Shown here one piece after another: positions 24,516 through 33,883 of a stretch of 64,000 nt of DNA. Source of the DNA: Paraburkholderia sp. BCC1886 (GTDB taxonomy: Bacteria; Pseudomonadota; Gammaproteobacteria; Burkholderiales; Burkholderiaceae); assembly GCF_900996245.1 (NCBI RefSeq), contig NZ_CAAJGK010000063.1, positions 124,001 through 188,000 of the forward strand, written 5' to 3'. Both the position numbers and the translations under genes were made by a program. The stretch's first letter is position 1. The number at the start of each line of letters is the position of its first letter. The notes beneath the pieces were generated by a model, which worked only from the letters and a program-made list of their open reading frames with translations, ran no database searches and was not told where the DNA came from.

Positions 24516-25859
24516 TCAGCGCAGGCTCTCCGGGCGATCGCCGGTCGCCCCGGTCATTGTTACCGCATCGATCGGTCCGCCGACAATCCGCACTTCCCGC
24601 TGCGCGAAAGGAATCGAAATACCGTGCTCGGCGAACAACCGCCAGATCTTGCGGTTCACGTTCGACCGAACGCTCGAGGTTCCCGTGGCGGCCTCTTCGA
24701 TCCAGAACCCCAGCTCCAGGTTCACGCCGTCGGCGCCGAAACTCGCCAGATAGGCAGCGGGCGCCGGTTCCTGTAATACCCGCGGGACGTCCCGTGCTGC
24801 TTCGACCAGCAGCGCCATGGCTTGTTCCACGTCGCAGGTGTAGGCCACCTGCACCGCCAGCTTCGCGTAGCCACGCGTCAGATAGGACGACTGGTTCTGC
24901 ACCACGTCCGTAATCAGTTTTTCGTTCGGAATTAGCGTCTCGATGCCGTCGAGACCTCGCACCACGGTATAGCGGGTGCGGATTTGCGTGACCATGCCCT
25001 GCAGGCCGCTCACGTTGATGGTGTCGCCGATCCGCAACGACCGGTCGATCAGGATGATGAAGCCCGACACGTAATTGCTGGCGATCTTCTGCAGACCAAA
25101 CCCGAGCCCGACGCCCAGCGCCCCGCCGAACACGCCCAGCACGGTAATGTCGATGCCCACCAGCGACAGGCTGATCAGCACCGCCGCCAGCACGAACACC
25201 GCGCGCCCGACCCGCGCCACCACGACTTTCAGGTTCGCGTCGAGCGTCGTCGAGCGGATCAGCCGGTCCTCGAACGCCGAGCCGAGCCACATCGCGACGA
25301 TCATCGTCACGCACACCCACAGCAGGCCCGTGATAAGCGAAAGCAGCGTCATATGCGCGTTGGCGACGCGGAAATGCACGCTGGCCATCCACGCGATCAC
25401 GTCGTCCTGGATGCCCATCACTGTGAGCACCATGCCGACCCAGACGACCAGCGAGACGATTTTTTCGACGAGAAACAGCCACGGGTGCGTCTCGCCGTCG
25501 TGGCTGAACACCCGTCGCGCGAAGAAAAAGACGATGTAGATCAGCCCGATACCGAACAGCGGCACCAGCGCCAGATCCAGCAGCGCGGTGTGCATGAACT
25601 GCCCGGCGACGGTTCGCGCGAGCCACACCAGCGCCGCGCCGAGCAGCGGGAAGAACGCGCGATTCAGGCTTTCCGCGCCGAAACGCAGCGTCTGGTATCG
25701 GGTTTGCCGGCGCAGATCGAGCCCGCGGCGCAACAGGCGCGCGAGCAGCCACGCGGTGACAAGCGTCCCGAGCAGCATGCCGGTCTGCCAGAGCATGACC
25801 GGCTGGCCGAAGTCGCGCGTCAGGTCGCCGAACAGGTGGGAGAAGATACGGTTTTGCAT
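24516..25859 (-). CDS. MscS-family mechanosensitive channel, 447 aa
   Basis: Inner-membrane channel opened by membrane tension during hypo-osmotic shock. There are five or six hydrophobic segments followed by the pore helix and MscS signature: GVFGGALGVGLGFGLQKIASNYVSGFIILIDRSLRIGD, with the Gly/Ala pattern of TM3 and the FGLQKIA stretch. A beta domain with GMVTQIRTRYTVVRGLDG and IPNEKLI follows. It is larger than E. coli MscS (286 aa) because of the extra N-terminal helices, resembling the YbdG/YnaI group. Downstream of rsmB in a minus-strand run after a 111-bp gap. Confidence 0.9.
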   Translation of the reverse strand: MQNRIFSHLFGDLTRDFGQPVMLWQTGMLLGTLVTAWLLARLLRRGLDLRRQTRYQTLRFGAESLNRAFFPLLGAALVWLARTVAGQFMHTALLDLALVPLFGIGLIYIVFFFARRVFSHDGETHPWLFLVEKIVSLVVWVGMVLTVMGIQDDVIAWMASVHFRVANAHMTLLSLITGLLWVCVTMIVAMWLGSAFEDRLIRSTTLDANLKVVVARVGRAVFVLAAVLISLSLVGIDITVLGVFGGALGVGLGFGLQKIASNYVSGFIILIDRSLRIGDTINVSGLQGMVTQIRTRYTVVRGLDGIETLIPNEKLITDVVQNQSSYLTRGYAKLAVQVAYTCDVEQAMALLVEAARDVPRVLQEPAPAAYLASFGADGVNLELGFWIEEAATGTSSVRSNVNRKIWRLFAEHGISIPFAQREVRIVGGPIDAVTMTGATGDRPESLR

Positions 25860-25970
25860 GATGTCGCCGATCGCGCCAGCGGGCCGGATTCACGATTGCA
25901 GCCATGGAAAAGTCGAGCATTCCGGCTCGACCCGTGAACCCGCCCTACGCCGCGCTGAAACCCGCTGCGC

Positions 25971-27230
25971 TCAGCTCTGGCGTTCCAGCACAGCGGCGAA
26001 GAAGCCGTCGGTGGCGTGACGGTGCGGCCACAGCGACAGGTAGTCGCCCATTTCCAGCTCGATGCGTTGCTCGGCCAGCACGTCGCGCGCAGGCACCAGC
26101 ACGAAGTCCGGGTGGTCGGCGAGGAACTGCTGCACGACCGCTTCGTTCTCCGCTTCGAGAATCGAGCAGGTCGCATACACCAGCCGGCCGCCCTTCTTCA
26201 CGAGCCGCGCCGCGCTCGCCAGAATCGACGCCTGTTTCGGCGCGAGTTCGGCGACCGAGTCCGGCGACTGACGCCACTTCAGATCGGGGTTGCGCCGCAA
26301 CGTGCCGAGTCCGCTGCAAGGCGCGTCGACCAGCACCCGGTCGATCTTGCCCGCGAGGCGCTTGATTTTCGCGTCGTGTTCGCTGTCGATCAGCACCGGA
26401 TTGACATTCGACAGACCGCTGCGCGCGAGGCGCGGCTTCAGTTTGGCGAGACGCCGCTCGGAGATGTCGAACGCATACAGACGGCCGGTGGAGCGCATCG
26501 CCGCGCCCAGCGCCAGCGTCTTGCCGCCCGCGCCCGCGCAGAAGTCGACGATCATCTCGCCGCGCTTGGGTGCGACCAGCGAACACAGCAACTGGCTGCC
26601 CTCGTCCTGCACTTCGACCCAGCCTTGCTGAAACGCGTCGAGCTTGGTGAGCGGCGGTTTGCCGACCACTCGCACGCCAAACGGCGCGAACGGCGTGGCG
26701 CCGCCTTCGATACCGGCCTTCGACAACGCGTTCAGCACGTCGTCGCGGCTCGCCTTGATCGGGTTGGCGCGCAGATCGAGCGGCGCCGGGTAATTCAGCG
26801 CGGCGGCCAGTTGCGCCAGTTCCGCGGCTTCGAAGCGCTTCGACAGCGCCGTGTAGATCCACTCCGGCAGATTCAGGCGAATCCGCAGCGGCAAGCTTTC
26901 CGGGTCGATCTTCGAGACATGTTCGAGCCAGTTCGACTCGGTGTCCGACACGAACGGCTTGAGCGCCGAACGGCCCGCCGTCTGCATCAGACCGAGCAGG
27001 GCCATACGCCGCGCCGGGCTGCCCGCGCCGCCTTCGGCCAGGTGCGCAAATTCCATCCGGCGCCGCAACACGGCAAACACCGCTTCGGCGATCACGCCGC
27101 GCTCGCCATGCCCCAGCTTCGGGTGCGCGCGGAAGAAACGGCTGGTGGTGGCATCGGCCGGGCCGTTCAGTTTCAGGACTTCGGCCAGCAAAGTCTCGGT
27201 TTGTCCAATCAGAAAACCATGCAATCTCAT
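25971..27230 (-). CDS. RsmB/NOP-family rRNA (cytosine-C5)-methyltransferase, 419 aa
   Basis: SAM-dependent RNA m5C methyltransferase. Motif I is VDFCAGAGGKTLALGA, motif IV is VDAPCSGLGTLRRNPDLKW with the enzyme-release Cys, and motif VI is VYATCSILEAENE with the catalytic Cys. The N-terminal 140 residues are helical and only weakly NusB-like, so equivalence with RsmB (16S C967) is likely but not certain. The start ATG at 27230 overlaps the purN stop (ATGA) and has GGAGAGG upstream. Confidence 0.88.
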   Translation of the reverse strand: MRLHGFLIGQTETLLAEVLKLNGPADATTSRFFRAHPKLGHGERGVIAEAVFAVLRRRMEFAHLAEGGAGSPARRMALLGLMQTAGRSALKPFVSDTESNWLEHVSKIDPESLPLRIRLNLPEWIYTALSKRFEAAELAQLAAALNYPAPLDLRANPIKASRDDVLNALSKAGIEGGATPFAPFGVRVVGKPPLTKLDAFQQGWVEVQDEGSQLLCSLVAPKRGEMIVDFCAGAGGKTLALGAAMRSTGRLYAFDISERRLAKLKPRLARSGLSNVNPVLIDSEHDAKIKRLAGKIDRVLVDAPCSGLGTLRRNPDLKWRQSPDSVAELAPKQASILASAARLVKKGGRLVYATCSILEAENEAVVQQFLADHPDFVLVPARDVLAEQRIELEMGDYLSLWPHRHATDGFFAAVLERQS

Positions 27231-27880
27231 ACGCCCTCTCCGGCGGTGTGACCGGCAAAGAGCCATTGCGGCTCCGGCGGCGTTAGCGTGACGCGCAAGC
27301 CGTCGAGAGCAACACGCCCTTCGACGAACCAGCGCACCGCGCGTGGATAAATAATGTGTTCGGTTGCCAGCACGCGCTCGGCGAGCGCGGCGGGCGTGTC
27401 GCCGTCGACCACCGGCACCGCCGCTTGCGCGACGATCGGCCCGTGGTCGAGCTGCGACGTCACGAAATGCACGGACGCGCCATGCAGCCGCACGCCCGCG
27501 TCCAGAGCCTGTTGATGTGTCTTCAATCCAGGGAAACTCGGCAGCAGCGACGGATGCACGTTCAGCATGCGCCCGGCGTATCGGTCGACGAAACCGGCCG
27601 TGAGCACCCGCATGAAGCCTGCAAGCGCCACCAGATCGGGCGCAAAACGGTCGATTTCCGTGGCTAGTGCAGCGTCGAAACTATCGCGATCGGGAAACTG
27701 GCGGTGGTCGACCACCGCCGTGGCAATACCATGCGACGCCGCGAACGCAAGGCCCGCGGCGTCCGGACGGTTGGCAATCACGGCGGCGACTTGCGCCGGC
27801 CACGCTTCGGCCGAACTGGCCCGAACGATAGCTTCCATGTTGCTTCCCCGCCCTGAAATCAGGATGACGATTTTTTTCAT
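27227..27880 (-). CDS. purN: Phosphoribosylglycinamide formyltransferase 1
   Basis: Third step of purine synthesis: formyl transfer from 10-formyl-THF to GAR. It is 217 aa with the N-terminal phosphate loop ISGRGSNMEAI and the catalytic Asn-His-Asp set in LNVHPSLLPSFPGLKTHQQA and HFVTSQLDHGPIVAQA. It heads a minus-strand unit with the RsmB-family gene (4-base overlap) and is divergent from ribF. Confidence 0.96.
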   Translation of the reverse strand: MKKIVILISGRGSNMEAIVRASSAEAWPAQVAAVIANRPDAAGLAFAASHGIATAVVDHRQFPDRDSFDAALATEIDRFAPDLVALAGFMRVLTAGFVDRYAGRMLNVHPSLLPSFPGLKTHQQALDAGVRLHGASVHFVTSQLDHGPIVAQAAVPVVDGDTPAALAERVLATEHIIYPRAVRWFVEGRVALDGLRVTLTPPEPQWLFAGHTAGEGV

Positions 27881-27997
27881 CCGCGGATTTTATCATTCGG
27901 GAACACCAAAACCGCGTCGCGCCGCCGTCTCCCGCGCCGAGCGTTTATAATCATTCGTTTTGCGGCACCCCGGCCGCCCTACCCCAAAGCCGTTATC

Positions 27998-28978
27998 GTG
28001 AGAGTCTTCCGCGGTCTTCCCAATGCCGAGAGCCGTGCGCCCTGCGCACTGACCATCGGTAACTTCGACGGTGTCCACCGCGGCCATCAGGCTCTGCTCG
28101 CCCACGTGCGGGCCGCGGCCGATGCGCGCGGGCTGCCCGTCTGCGTGATGACCTTCGAGCCGCACCCGCGCGAATTCTTCAACCCGGCAGGCGCTCCCCC
28201 GCGCATCGCGATGCTGCGCGACAAGCTGGAAGCGCTGCGCACCAACGGTGTCGACCGGGTGGTCGTCGAGCATTTCAACCACACCTTTGCCAGCCAGTCG
28301 CCAGCGGCGTTCGTCGAACGGATCATCGTCAACGGACTGCACGCTCGCTGGGTCATGATCGGCGACGACTTCCGCTACGGCGCGAAACGCGCGGGCGACT
28401 TTGCTTCGCTGAAAGCCGCCGGTCAGGAATATGGCTTCGAAGTCGAGCAGATGGCGACCGTCGCCGACCCGTCCGGCGCGCGCATCTCGAGTTCGGGCGT
28501 GCGCGCGGCGCTGGTCGCCGGCGACCTCGACGCGGCGCGTGCCGCACTCGGCCGGGACTATCTGATCAGCGGTCACGTCGTGCATGGCATGAAGCTCGGC
28601 CGCAATCTCGGTTTCCCCACGCTGAACCTGGCCATCGCGCACAAGCGGCCGGCGCTGGCGGGCATTTTCGTCGTGCGAGTGCACGGCGTGGCCGATGAGC
28701 CGCTGCCCGGCGTCGCCAGCCTCGGCCTGCGTCCCACGGTCGACGACTCGGGCCGCGTGCTGCTCGAAGTGCATCTGCTCGACTGGCAAGGCGACGCTTA
28801 TGGCAAACTCGTGCGCGTCGAATTTCTGAAGAAACTGCGCGACGAAGAAAAGTACGTCGACCTGGAAACGCTCACGGCCGCCATTTCGCGCGACGTCGCC
28901 AATGCGCGCGAGTGGTTCGCGGCGCTCGGCAGCCGTTCCACCGGTTTCGCCACCTCGGCCACCGACCGAATTAGATAA
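27998..28978 (+). CDS. ribF: Bifunctional riboflavin kinase / FAD synthetase
   Basis: Makes FMN and then FAD from riboflavin. The N-terminal FMN adenylyltransferase domain has GNFDGVHRGHQALL, TFEPHPREFF and SSSGVRAAL; the C-terminal kinase domain starts at GRDYLISGHVVHGMKLGRNLGFPTLNL. The start is GTG at 27998, in front of the conserved FRGL, with no strong Shine-Dalgarno. It opens the ribF-ileS-lspA-coaBC-dut run conserved in Burkholderiaceae. Confidence 0.95.
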   Translation: MRVFRGLPNAESRAPCALTIGNFDGVHRGHQALLAHVRAAADARGLPVCVMTFEPHPREFFNPAGAPPRIAMLRDKLEALRTNGVDRVVVEHFNHTFASQSPAAFVERIIVNGLHARWVMIGDDFRYGAKRAGDFASLKAAGQEYGFEVEQMATVADPSGARISSSGVRAALVAGDLDAARAALGRDYLISGHVVHGMKLGRNLGFPTLNLAIAHKRPALAGIFVVRVHGVADEPLPGVASLGLRPTVDDSGRVLLEVHLLDWQGDAYGKLVRVEFLKKLRDEEKYVDLETLTAAISRDVANAREWFAALGSRSTGFATSATDRIR

Positions 28979-29146
28979 CCGCCGCGGTATCTGCGCGCAC
29001 GTCGAGTGCCGCAAATACCCTCGCTGCGCGCATCGAAGGGCGTCCGTGGATTTCGCGACATGCCTGCCGGGCGCGCCCAACGCCCTGCGCTTCACCGCGC
29101 GACCCGCGCCACGCTGCGCTTATAAAGACATCACCGCGATCCCATC

Positions 29147-31984
29147 ATGAGCAACAAGAAAGCCGATTCGAAACCGCAGTCACGCTACCCGGTCAACCTG
29201 CTCGACACCCCGTTCCCCATGCGCGGCGATCTGCCCAAACGCGAGCCGCAATGGGTGAAGGAGTGGCAGGAGCGCAAGGTCTACGAGACCATCCGCGCCG
29301 CCAGCAAGGGCCGCAAGAAGTTCATCCTGCACGACGGCCCGCCGTATGCGAACGGCGACATCCACCTCGGCCACGCGGTGAACAAGATCCTGAAGGACAT
29401 GATCGTCAAGGCGCGCAATCTGGCGGGCTTCGACGCGGTCTACGTACCCGGCTGGGATTGCCACGGCATGCCGATCGAAATCCAGATCGAAAAGCAGTTC
29501 GGCAAGTCGCTGCCGGCCGCCGAGGTGATGCAGAAGGCGCGCGCCTACGCGAGCGAGCAGATCGAGAAGCAGAAAGTCGGCTTCCGCCGGCTGGGTGTGC
29601 TCGGCGACTGGGACAATCCGTACAAGACCATGAACTTCACCAACGAAGCCGGCGAAATCCGCGCGCTCGCGAAGATCATGGAAAAGGGCTATGTGTTCCG
29701 CGGCCTGAAGCCGGTCAACTGGTGTTTCGACTGCGGCTCGGCGTTGGCCGAAGCGGAAGTCGAGTACAAGGACAAGACCGATCCGACCATCGACGTGCTG
29801 TTCAGCTTCGCCGAGCCGGAAAAGACCGCGCAGGCGTTCGGCCTCGCCGCGTTGCCGCGCCATGAAGGCGGCATCGTCATCTGGACCACCACGCCCTGGA
29901 CCATCCCGGCCAACCAGGCGCTGAATCTGCATCCGGAAATCGTCTACGCGCTGGTGGATACGCCGCGCGGCCTGCTGATCCTCGCCGAAGAGCGCGTCGA
30001 AGCGTGCCTCGAGCAATACGGACTCGAAGGCACGATCGTCGCGACGACGCCGGGCGCGAAGCTCGTGAACCTGCGCTTCAATCATCCGCTGGCCGCGGCA
30101 CATCCGGGCTATCAGCGCACCGCGCCAGTGTATCTGGGCGACTACGTGACGACCGAAACAGGTACGGGCGTCGTTCACTCGTCGCCCGCCTACGGCGTGG
30201 AAGACTTCGTGTCGTGCAAGGCGCACGGCATGTCCGACTCCGACATCATCAATCCGGTGATGGGCGACGGCCGCTATATCGAGTCGCTCGCGCTGTTCGG
30301 CGGCCTGTCCATCTGGGACGCGAACCCGCAGGTCATCGAGGCGCTGCAGAGCGCCGGCTCGCTGATGCGCACCGAGAAGTACACGCACAGCTACATGCAC
30401 TGCTGGCGCCACAAGACGCCGATCATCTACCGTGCGACCTCCCAATGGTTCGCCGGCATGGACGTGAAGCCGAACGACAGCGAACGCACGCTGCGCGAAA
30501 CCGCGCTCGAAGGCATCGAGAACACCGCGTTCTATCCGTCGTGGGGCAAGCAGCGCCTGTTCAGCATGATCGCCAACCGGCCGGACTGGACGCTGTCGCG
30601 CCAGCGCCAGTGGGGCGTGCCGATGGCGTTCTTCGTGCATAAGGAAACCGGCGCGCTGCATCCGCGCACGCTGGAGTTGCTCGAAGAAGTCGCGCAACGC
30701 GTCGAGAAGGCCGGCATCGAAGCGTGGCAATCGCTCGATCCGCGCGAGCTGCTCGGCGACGATGCGAATCTGTACGAGAAGAACCGCGACACGCTGGACG
30801 TGTGGTTCGATTCGGGCACCACGCACTGGCACGTGCTGCGCGGCTCGCACAAGGACGAACTGCAATTCCCCGCCGATCTGTATCTGGAAGGCTCGGACCA
30901 GCATCGCGGCTGGTTCCACTCGTCGCTGCTGACCGCGTCGATGCTCGACGGACGTCCTCCGTACAATGCGCTGCTCACGCACGGCTTCACCGTCGACGGC
31001 GAAGGCCGCAAGATGAGCAAGTCGCTCGGAAACGGGATCGATCCGCATGAAGTGGCGAACCGGCTCGGCGCGGAAATCATCCGCCTGTGGATTGCGTCGA
31101 CCGATTACTCGGGCGAGCTGGCCATCTCCGAGGAAATCCTGAAGCGCGTGACCGAAGGCTATCGCCGGATTCGCAACACGCTGCGCTTCCTGCTCGCGAA
31201 CCTGTCGGACTTCGACTTCGCGCAACACGCGCAGCCGGTGGAAAGCTGGCTCGAGATCGACCGCTATGCGGTGGCGCTGTCGGCCAATCTGCAGAGCGAC
31301 ATCCTCGCGCACTACGACAAGTACGAGTTCCACCCGGTGGTCGCCAAGCTGCAGACGTTCTGCTCGGAAGACCTGGGCGGCTTCTATCTGGACGTGCTGA
31401 AAGACCGTCTGTACACGACCGCCGCCGACTCCGTCGCGCGCCGTTCGGCGCAGACCGCGCTGTATCACATCGCGCAGGGTCTGCTGCGTCTAATGGCGCC
31501 GTTCATGTCGTTCACCGCCGAAGAAGCATGGAAGATCTTCCAGCCGAACAGCGAGACGATTTTCACGGAGACGTATCACGCGTTCCCGCAGGTGCCGCAA
31601 GCGGGCGAACTGCTCGACAAATGGACCTTGCTGCGCGCTGCGCGCAGCGACGTAACCAAGGCGCTGGAAGAAGCGCGCGTCGCGAACCTGATCGGTTCGT
31701 CGCTGCAGGCCGAAGTGGAAATCCGCGCGGCCGGTGCGCGTTACGACGCGCTCGCCAGCCTCGCCGACGACCTCAAGTTCGTGCTGATCACGTCGGCTGC
31801 GACCGTCGTGAAGGTCGACAGCGAAGCCGGGGAAAGTGTCGAAGTGATCGCCTCGAAGTATCTGAAGTGCGAACGCTGCTGGCACTATCAGGCGGACGTC
31901 GGCGCGAATGCGGAGCACCCCACGCTGTGCGGCCGCTGCTTTAGCAATCTGTTCGGAAATGGTGAAACGAGGAGCGCGGCATAA
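29147..31984 (+). CDS. ileS: Isoleucyl-tRNA synthetase
   Basis: Class-I synthetase charging tRNA-Ile, 945 aa. The HIGH motif is in PYANGDIHLGHAVNK and the KMSKS loop is GRKMSKSLGNGIDP; the editing (CP1) domain contains WTTTPWTIPANQAL and TETGTGVVHSSPAYG. The C-terminal zinc finger CERCWHYQADVG...CGRCFSNLFG is of the bacterial type. The ATG at 29147 lies 168 bp after ribF. Its stop overlaps the lspA start by one base, the classic ileS-lspA coupling. Confidence 0.98.
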   Translation: MSNKKADSKPQSRYPVNLLDTPFPMRGDLPKREPQWVKEWQERKVYETIRAASKGRKKFILHDGPPYANGDIHLGHAVNKILKDMIVKARNLAGFDAVYVPGWDCHGMPIEIQIEKQFGKSLPAAEVMQKARAYASEQIEKQKVGFRRLGVLGDWDNPYKTMNFTNEAGEIRALAKIMEKGYVFRGLKPVNWCFDCGSALAEAEVEYKDKTDPTIDVLFSFAEPEKTAQAFGLAALPRHEGGIVIWTTTPWTIPANQALNLHPEIVYALVDTPRGLLILAEERVEACLEQYGLEGTIVATTPGAKLVNLRFNHPLAAAHPGYQRTAPVYLGDYVTTETGTGVVHSSPAYGVEDFVSCKAHGMSDSDIINPVMGDGRYIESLALFGGLSIWDANPQVIEALQSAGSLMRTEKYTHSYMHCWRHKTPIIYRATSQWFAGMDVKPNDSERTLRETALEGIENTAFYPSWGKQRLFSMIANRPDWTLSRQRQWGVPMAFFVHKETGALHPRTLELLEEVAQRVEKAGIEAWQSLDPRELLGDDANLYEKNRDTLDVWFDSGTTHWHVLRGSHKDELQFPADLYLEGSDQHRGWFHSSLLTASMLDGRPPYNALLTHGFTVDGEGRKMSKSLGNGIDPHEVANRLGAEIIRLWIASTDYSGELAISEEILKRVTEGYRRIRNTLRFLLANLSDFDFAQHAQPVESWLEIDRYAVALSANLQSDILAHYDKYEFHPVVAKLQTFCSEDLGGFYLDVLKDRLYTTAADSVARRSAQTALYHIAQGLLRLMAPFMSFTAEEAWKIFQPNSETIFTETYHAFPQVPQAGELLDKWTLLRAARSDVTKALEEARVANLIGSSLQAEVEIRAAGARYDALASLADDLKFVLITSAATVVKVDSEAGESVEVIASKYLKCERCWHYQADVGANAEHPTLCGRCFSNLFGNGETRSAA

Positions 31985-32493
31985 TGGCAAGAACCATGTC
32001 GAAAACGACGTCGGCGAGCGGTTCGCTGGCACCCTGGCTCGGCGTCGCGCTCATCGTCATCCTGTTCGACCAGTTGACGAAAATCGCCGTGCAAAAGGTG
32101 TTTGCCTACGGTGTCGCGCACGAGGTCACGTCGTTCTTCAACCTCGTGCTGGTGTACAACCGCGGCGCCGCGTTCAGCTTTCTCGCGATGGCGGGCGGCT
32201 GGCAACGCTGGGCCTTTACCGCGCTCGGCGTGGTCGCGGCGCTGGTGATCTGCTACCTGCTCAAGCGTCATGGTGGACAGCGCATGTTCTGCACGGCGCT
32301 CGCGCTGATTCTCGGCGGCGCACTCGGCAACGTGATCGACCGGTTGGCCTACGGCCATGTGATCGACTTCCTCGATTTTCATGCGCGTACGTGGCACTGG
32401 CCGGCGTTCAATCTGGCCGATAGCGCGATTACCGTAGGCGCGATTCTGCTGGTGCTCGACGAGTTGCGGCGCGTGCGCGGGTCGTCGCGCTAA
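31984..32493 (+). CDS. lspA: Lipoprotein signal peptidase (signal peptidase II)
   Basis: Membrane aspartyl protease that cleaves prolipoprotein signal peptides after lipid modification. It is 169 aa with four hydrophobic segments and the catalytic aspartates in NVIDRLAYGHVIDFLDFH and FNLADSAITVG; the motif VYNRGAAFSF is also present. The ATG at 31984 overlaps the ileS stop and has GGAG nine bases upstream; ATG at 31996 is a weaker alternative. Confidence 0.97.
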   Translation: MARTMSKTTSASGSLAPWLGVALIVILFDQLTKIAVQKVFAYGVAHEVTSFFNLVLVYNRGAAFSFLAMAGGWQRWAFTALGVVAALVICYLLKRHGGQRMFCTALALILGGALGNVIDRLAYGHVIDFLDFHARTWHWPAFNLADSAITVGAILLVLDELRRVRGSSR

Positions 32494-32582
32494 AGGGGCA
32501 CTCAGGCTCCCCCGCTTCGAGGCCGGCGTTCGGCGTATCGAGCCGTCGCCGGCCACTTCGCTCTGTCTGTCGGAGGCTTTCA

Positions 32583-33797
32583 TTGGCAACCGCTGAACTC
32601 GCAGGAAAACACCTCGTCCTCGGCATGACAGGCGGCATCGCCTGCTACAAGATCGCCGAACTCACGCGTTTGCTCGTCAAGGGCGGCGCAACCGTGCAGG
32701 TCGTGATGACCGAAGCGGCTACGCAGTTCATCACCCCCGTCACCATGCAGGCGCTGTCGGGGCGCCCGGTCTACACGAGTCAGTGGGATGGGCGCGTGCC
32801 GAACAACATGGCGCACATCGACCTGTCGCGTGAAGCGGACGCCATCGTCATCGCGCCGGCTTCCACCGACTTCCTCGCGAAACTCGCGCACGGCATGGCC
32901 GACGATCTGCTGTCGACGCTGTGCGTCGCGCGAGATTGTCCGCTGCTGGTCGTGCCGGCGATGAACCGGCAGATGTGGCAAAACCCCGCGACGCAACGCA
33001 ACGTCACGCAATTGCGCGGCGACGGCGTGGACGTACTGGGTCCCGATTCGGGTCCACAAGCTTGCGGTGAAACCGGCGATGGACGCATGCTCGAGGCCGC
33101 CGCCACGTATGAAGCGATCGCCGCGTTTTTCGCACCTAAACTGCTCGCGGGCCGCCGCGTTCTGCTGACCGCGGGCCCGACCTTCGAACCGCTCGATCCG
33201 GTGCGCGGCATCACCAATCGTTCGAGCGGCAAGATGGGCTTCGCGCTGGCGCGCGCGGCGCAGCAGGCCGGCGCCGACGTGCATCTGGTAGCAGGCCCCG
33301 TTGCGCTCGACACGCCCTGGGGTGTGATCCGCGAAGACGTGCAAACCGCGCAGCAGATGCACGACGCGGTGATGCGCTCGGTCGCCGATGCCGACATCTT
33401 CATCGGTGTCGCCGCGGTCGCCGACTGGCGTGTCGATCACGTGAGCGAGCACAAGATCAAGAAAACGGCCGATCGAGCGTTGCCGAGCTTCAGCTTCGTC
33501 GAAAATCCGGACATTCTGGCCTCGGTCGCGAAGCTCGCGCACCCGCCGTTCGCGGTCGGCTTCGCAGCGGAAAGCGGCGACCTCGACGTGCATGCCGAAG
33601 AAAAACGGCTGCGCAAGAACGTGCCGCTGCTGATCGGCAATCTCGGGCCGCTGACCTTCGGTCTCGACGACAACGAGATCATTCTGTACGAAGCCGGCGG
33701 CGTGACGCGTCTGCCGCGCGCCGACAAGCAAACGCTGGCCCGCGCGCTGATCGCCGAGATTGCGAAACGGCTGCCCGATACCAGTCTGATCCGCTAG
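32583..33797 (+). CDS. coaBC: Bifunctional phosphopantothenoylcysteine decarboxylase / phosphopantothenate-cysteine ligase
   Basis: Two consecutive steps of coenzyme A synthesis. The N-terminal flavoprotein half has LGMTGGIACYKI, the active-site His in NNMAHIDLSREAD and the substrate-clamp VPAMNRQMWQNPAT; the C-terminal CoaB half begins near LLTAGPTFEPLDPVRGITNRSSGKMG. 404 aa. The start is TTG at 32583, supported by GGAGG about eight bases upstream and by alignment of the domain start. Third gene of the ileS cluster. Confidence 0.95.
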   Translation: MATAELAGKHLVLGMTGGIACYKIAELTRLLVKGGATVQVVMTEAATQFITPVTMQALSGRPVYTSQWDGRVPNNMAHIDLSREADAIVIAPASTDFLAKLAHGMADDLLSTLCVARDCPLLVVPAMNRQMWQNPATQRNVTQLRGDGVDVLGPDSGPQACGETGDGRMLEAAATYEAIAAFFAPKLLAGRRVLLTAGPTFEPLDPVRGITNRSSGKMGFALARAAQQAGADVHLVAGPVALDTPWGVIREDVQTAQQMHDAVMRSVADADIFIGVAAVADWRVDHVSEHKIKKTADRALPSFSFVENPDILASVAKLAHPPFAVGFAAESGDLDVHAEEKRLRKNVPLLIGNLGPLTFGLDDNEIILYEAGGVTRLPRADKQTLARALIAEIAKRLPDTSLIR

Positions 33798-33883
33798 CAC
33801 GTGCGCAGGGTTGCCGGTGTTGTCCGGCAACCTTCGTTTGAATCCACGCTACCGAATCGACACCTCTCTCAAGCGGAACTGTC

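Noticed and set aside
29180..31468. 762-codon open frame on the minus strand
   Set aside because: Lies wholly antisense to ileS, which matches its family end to end; long antisense frames are common in GC-rich coding sequence.
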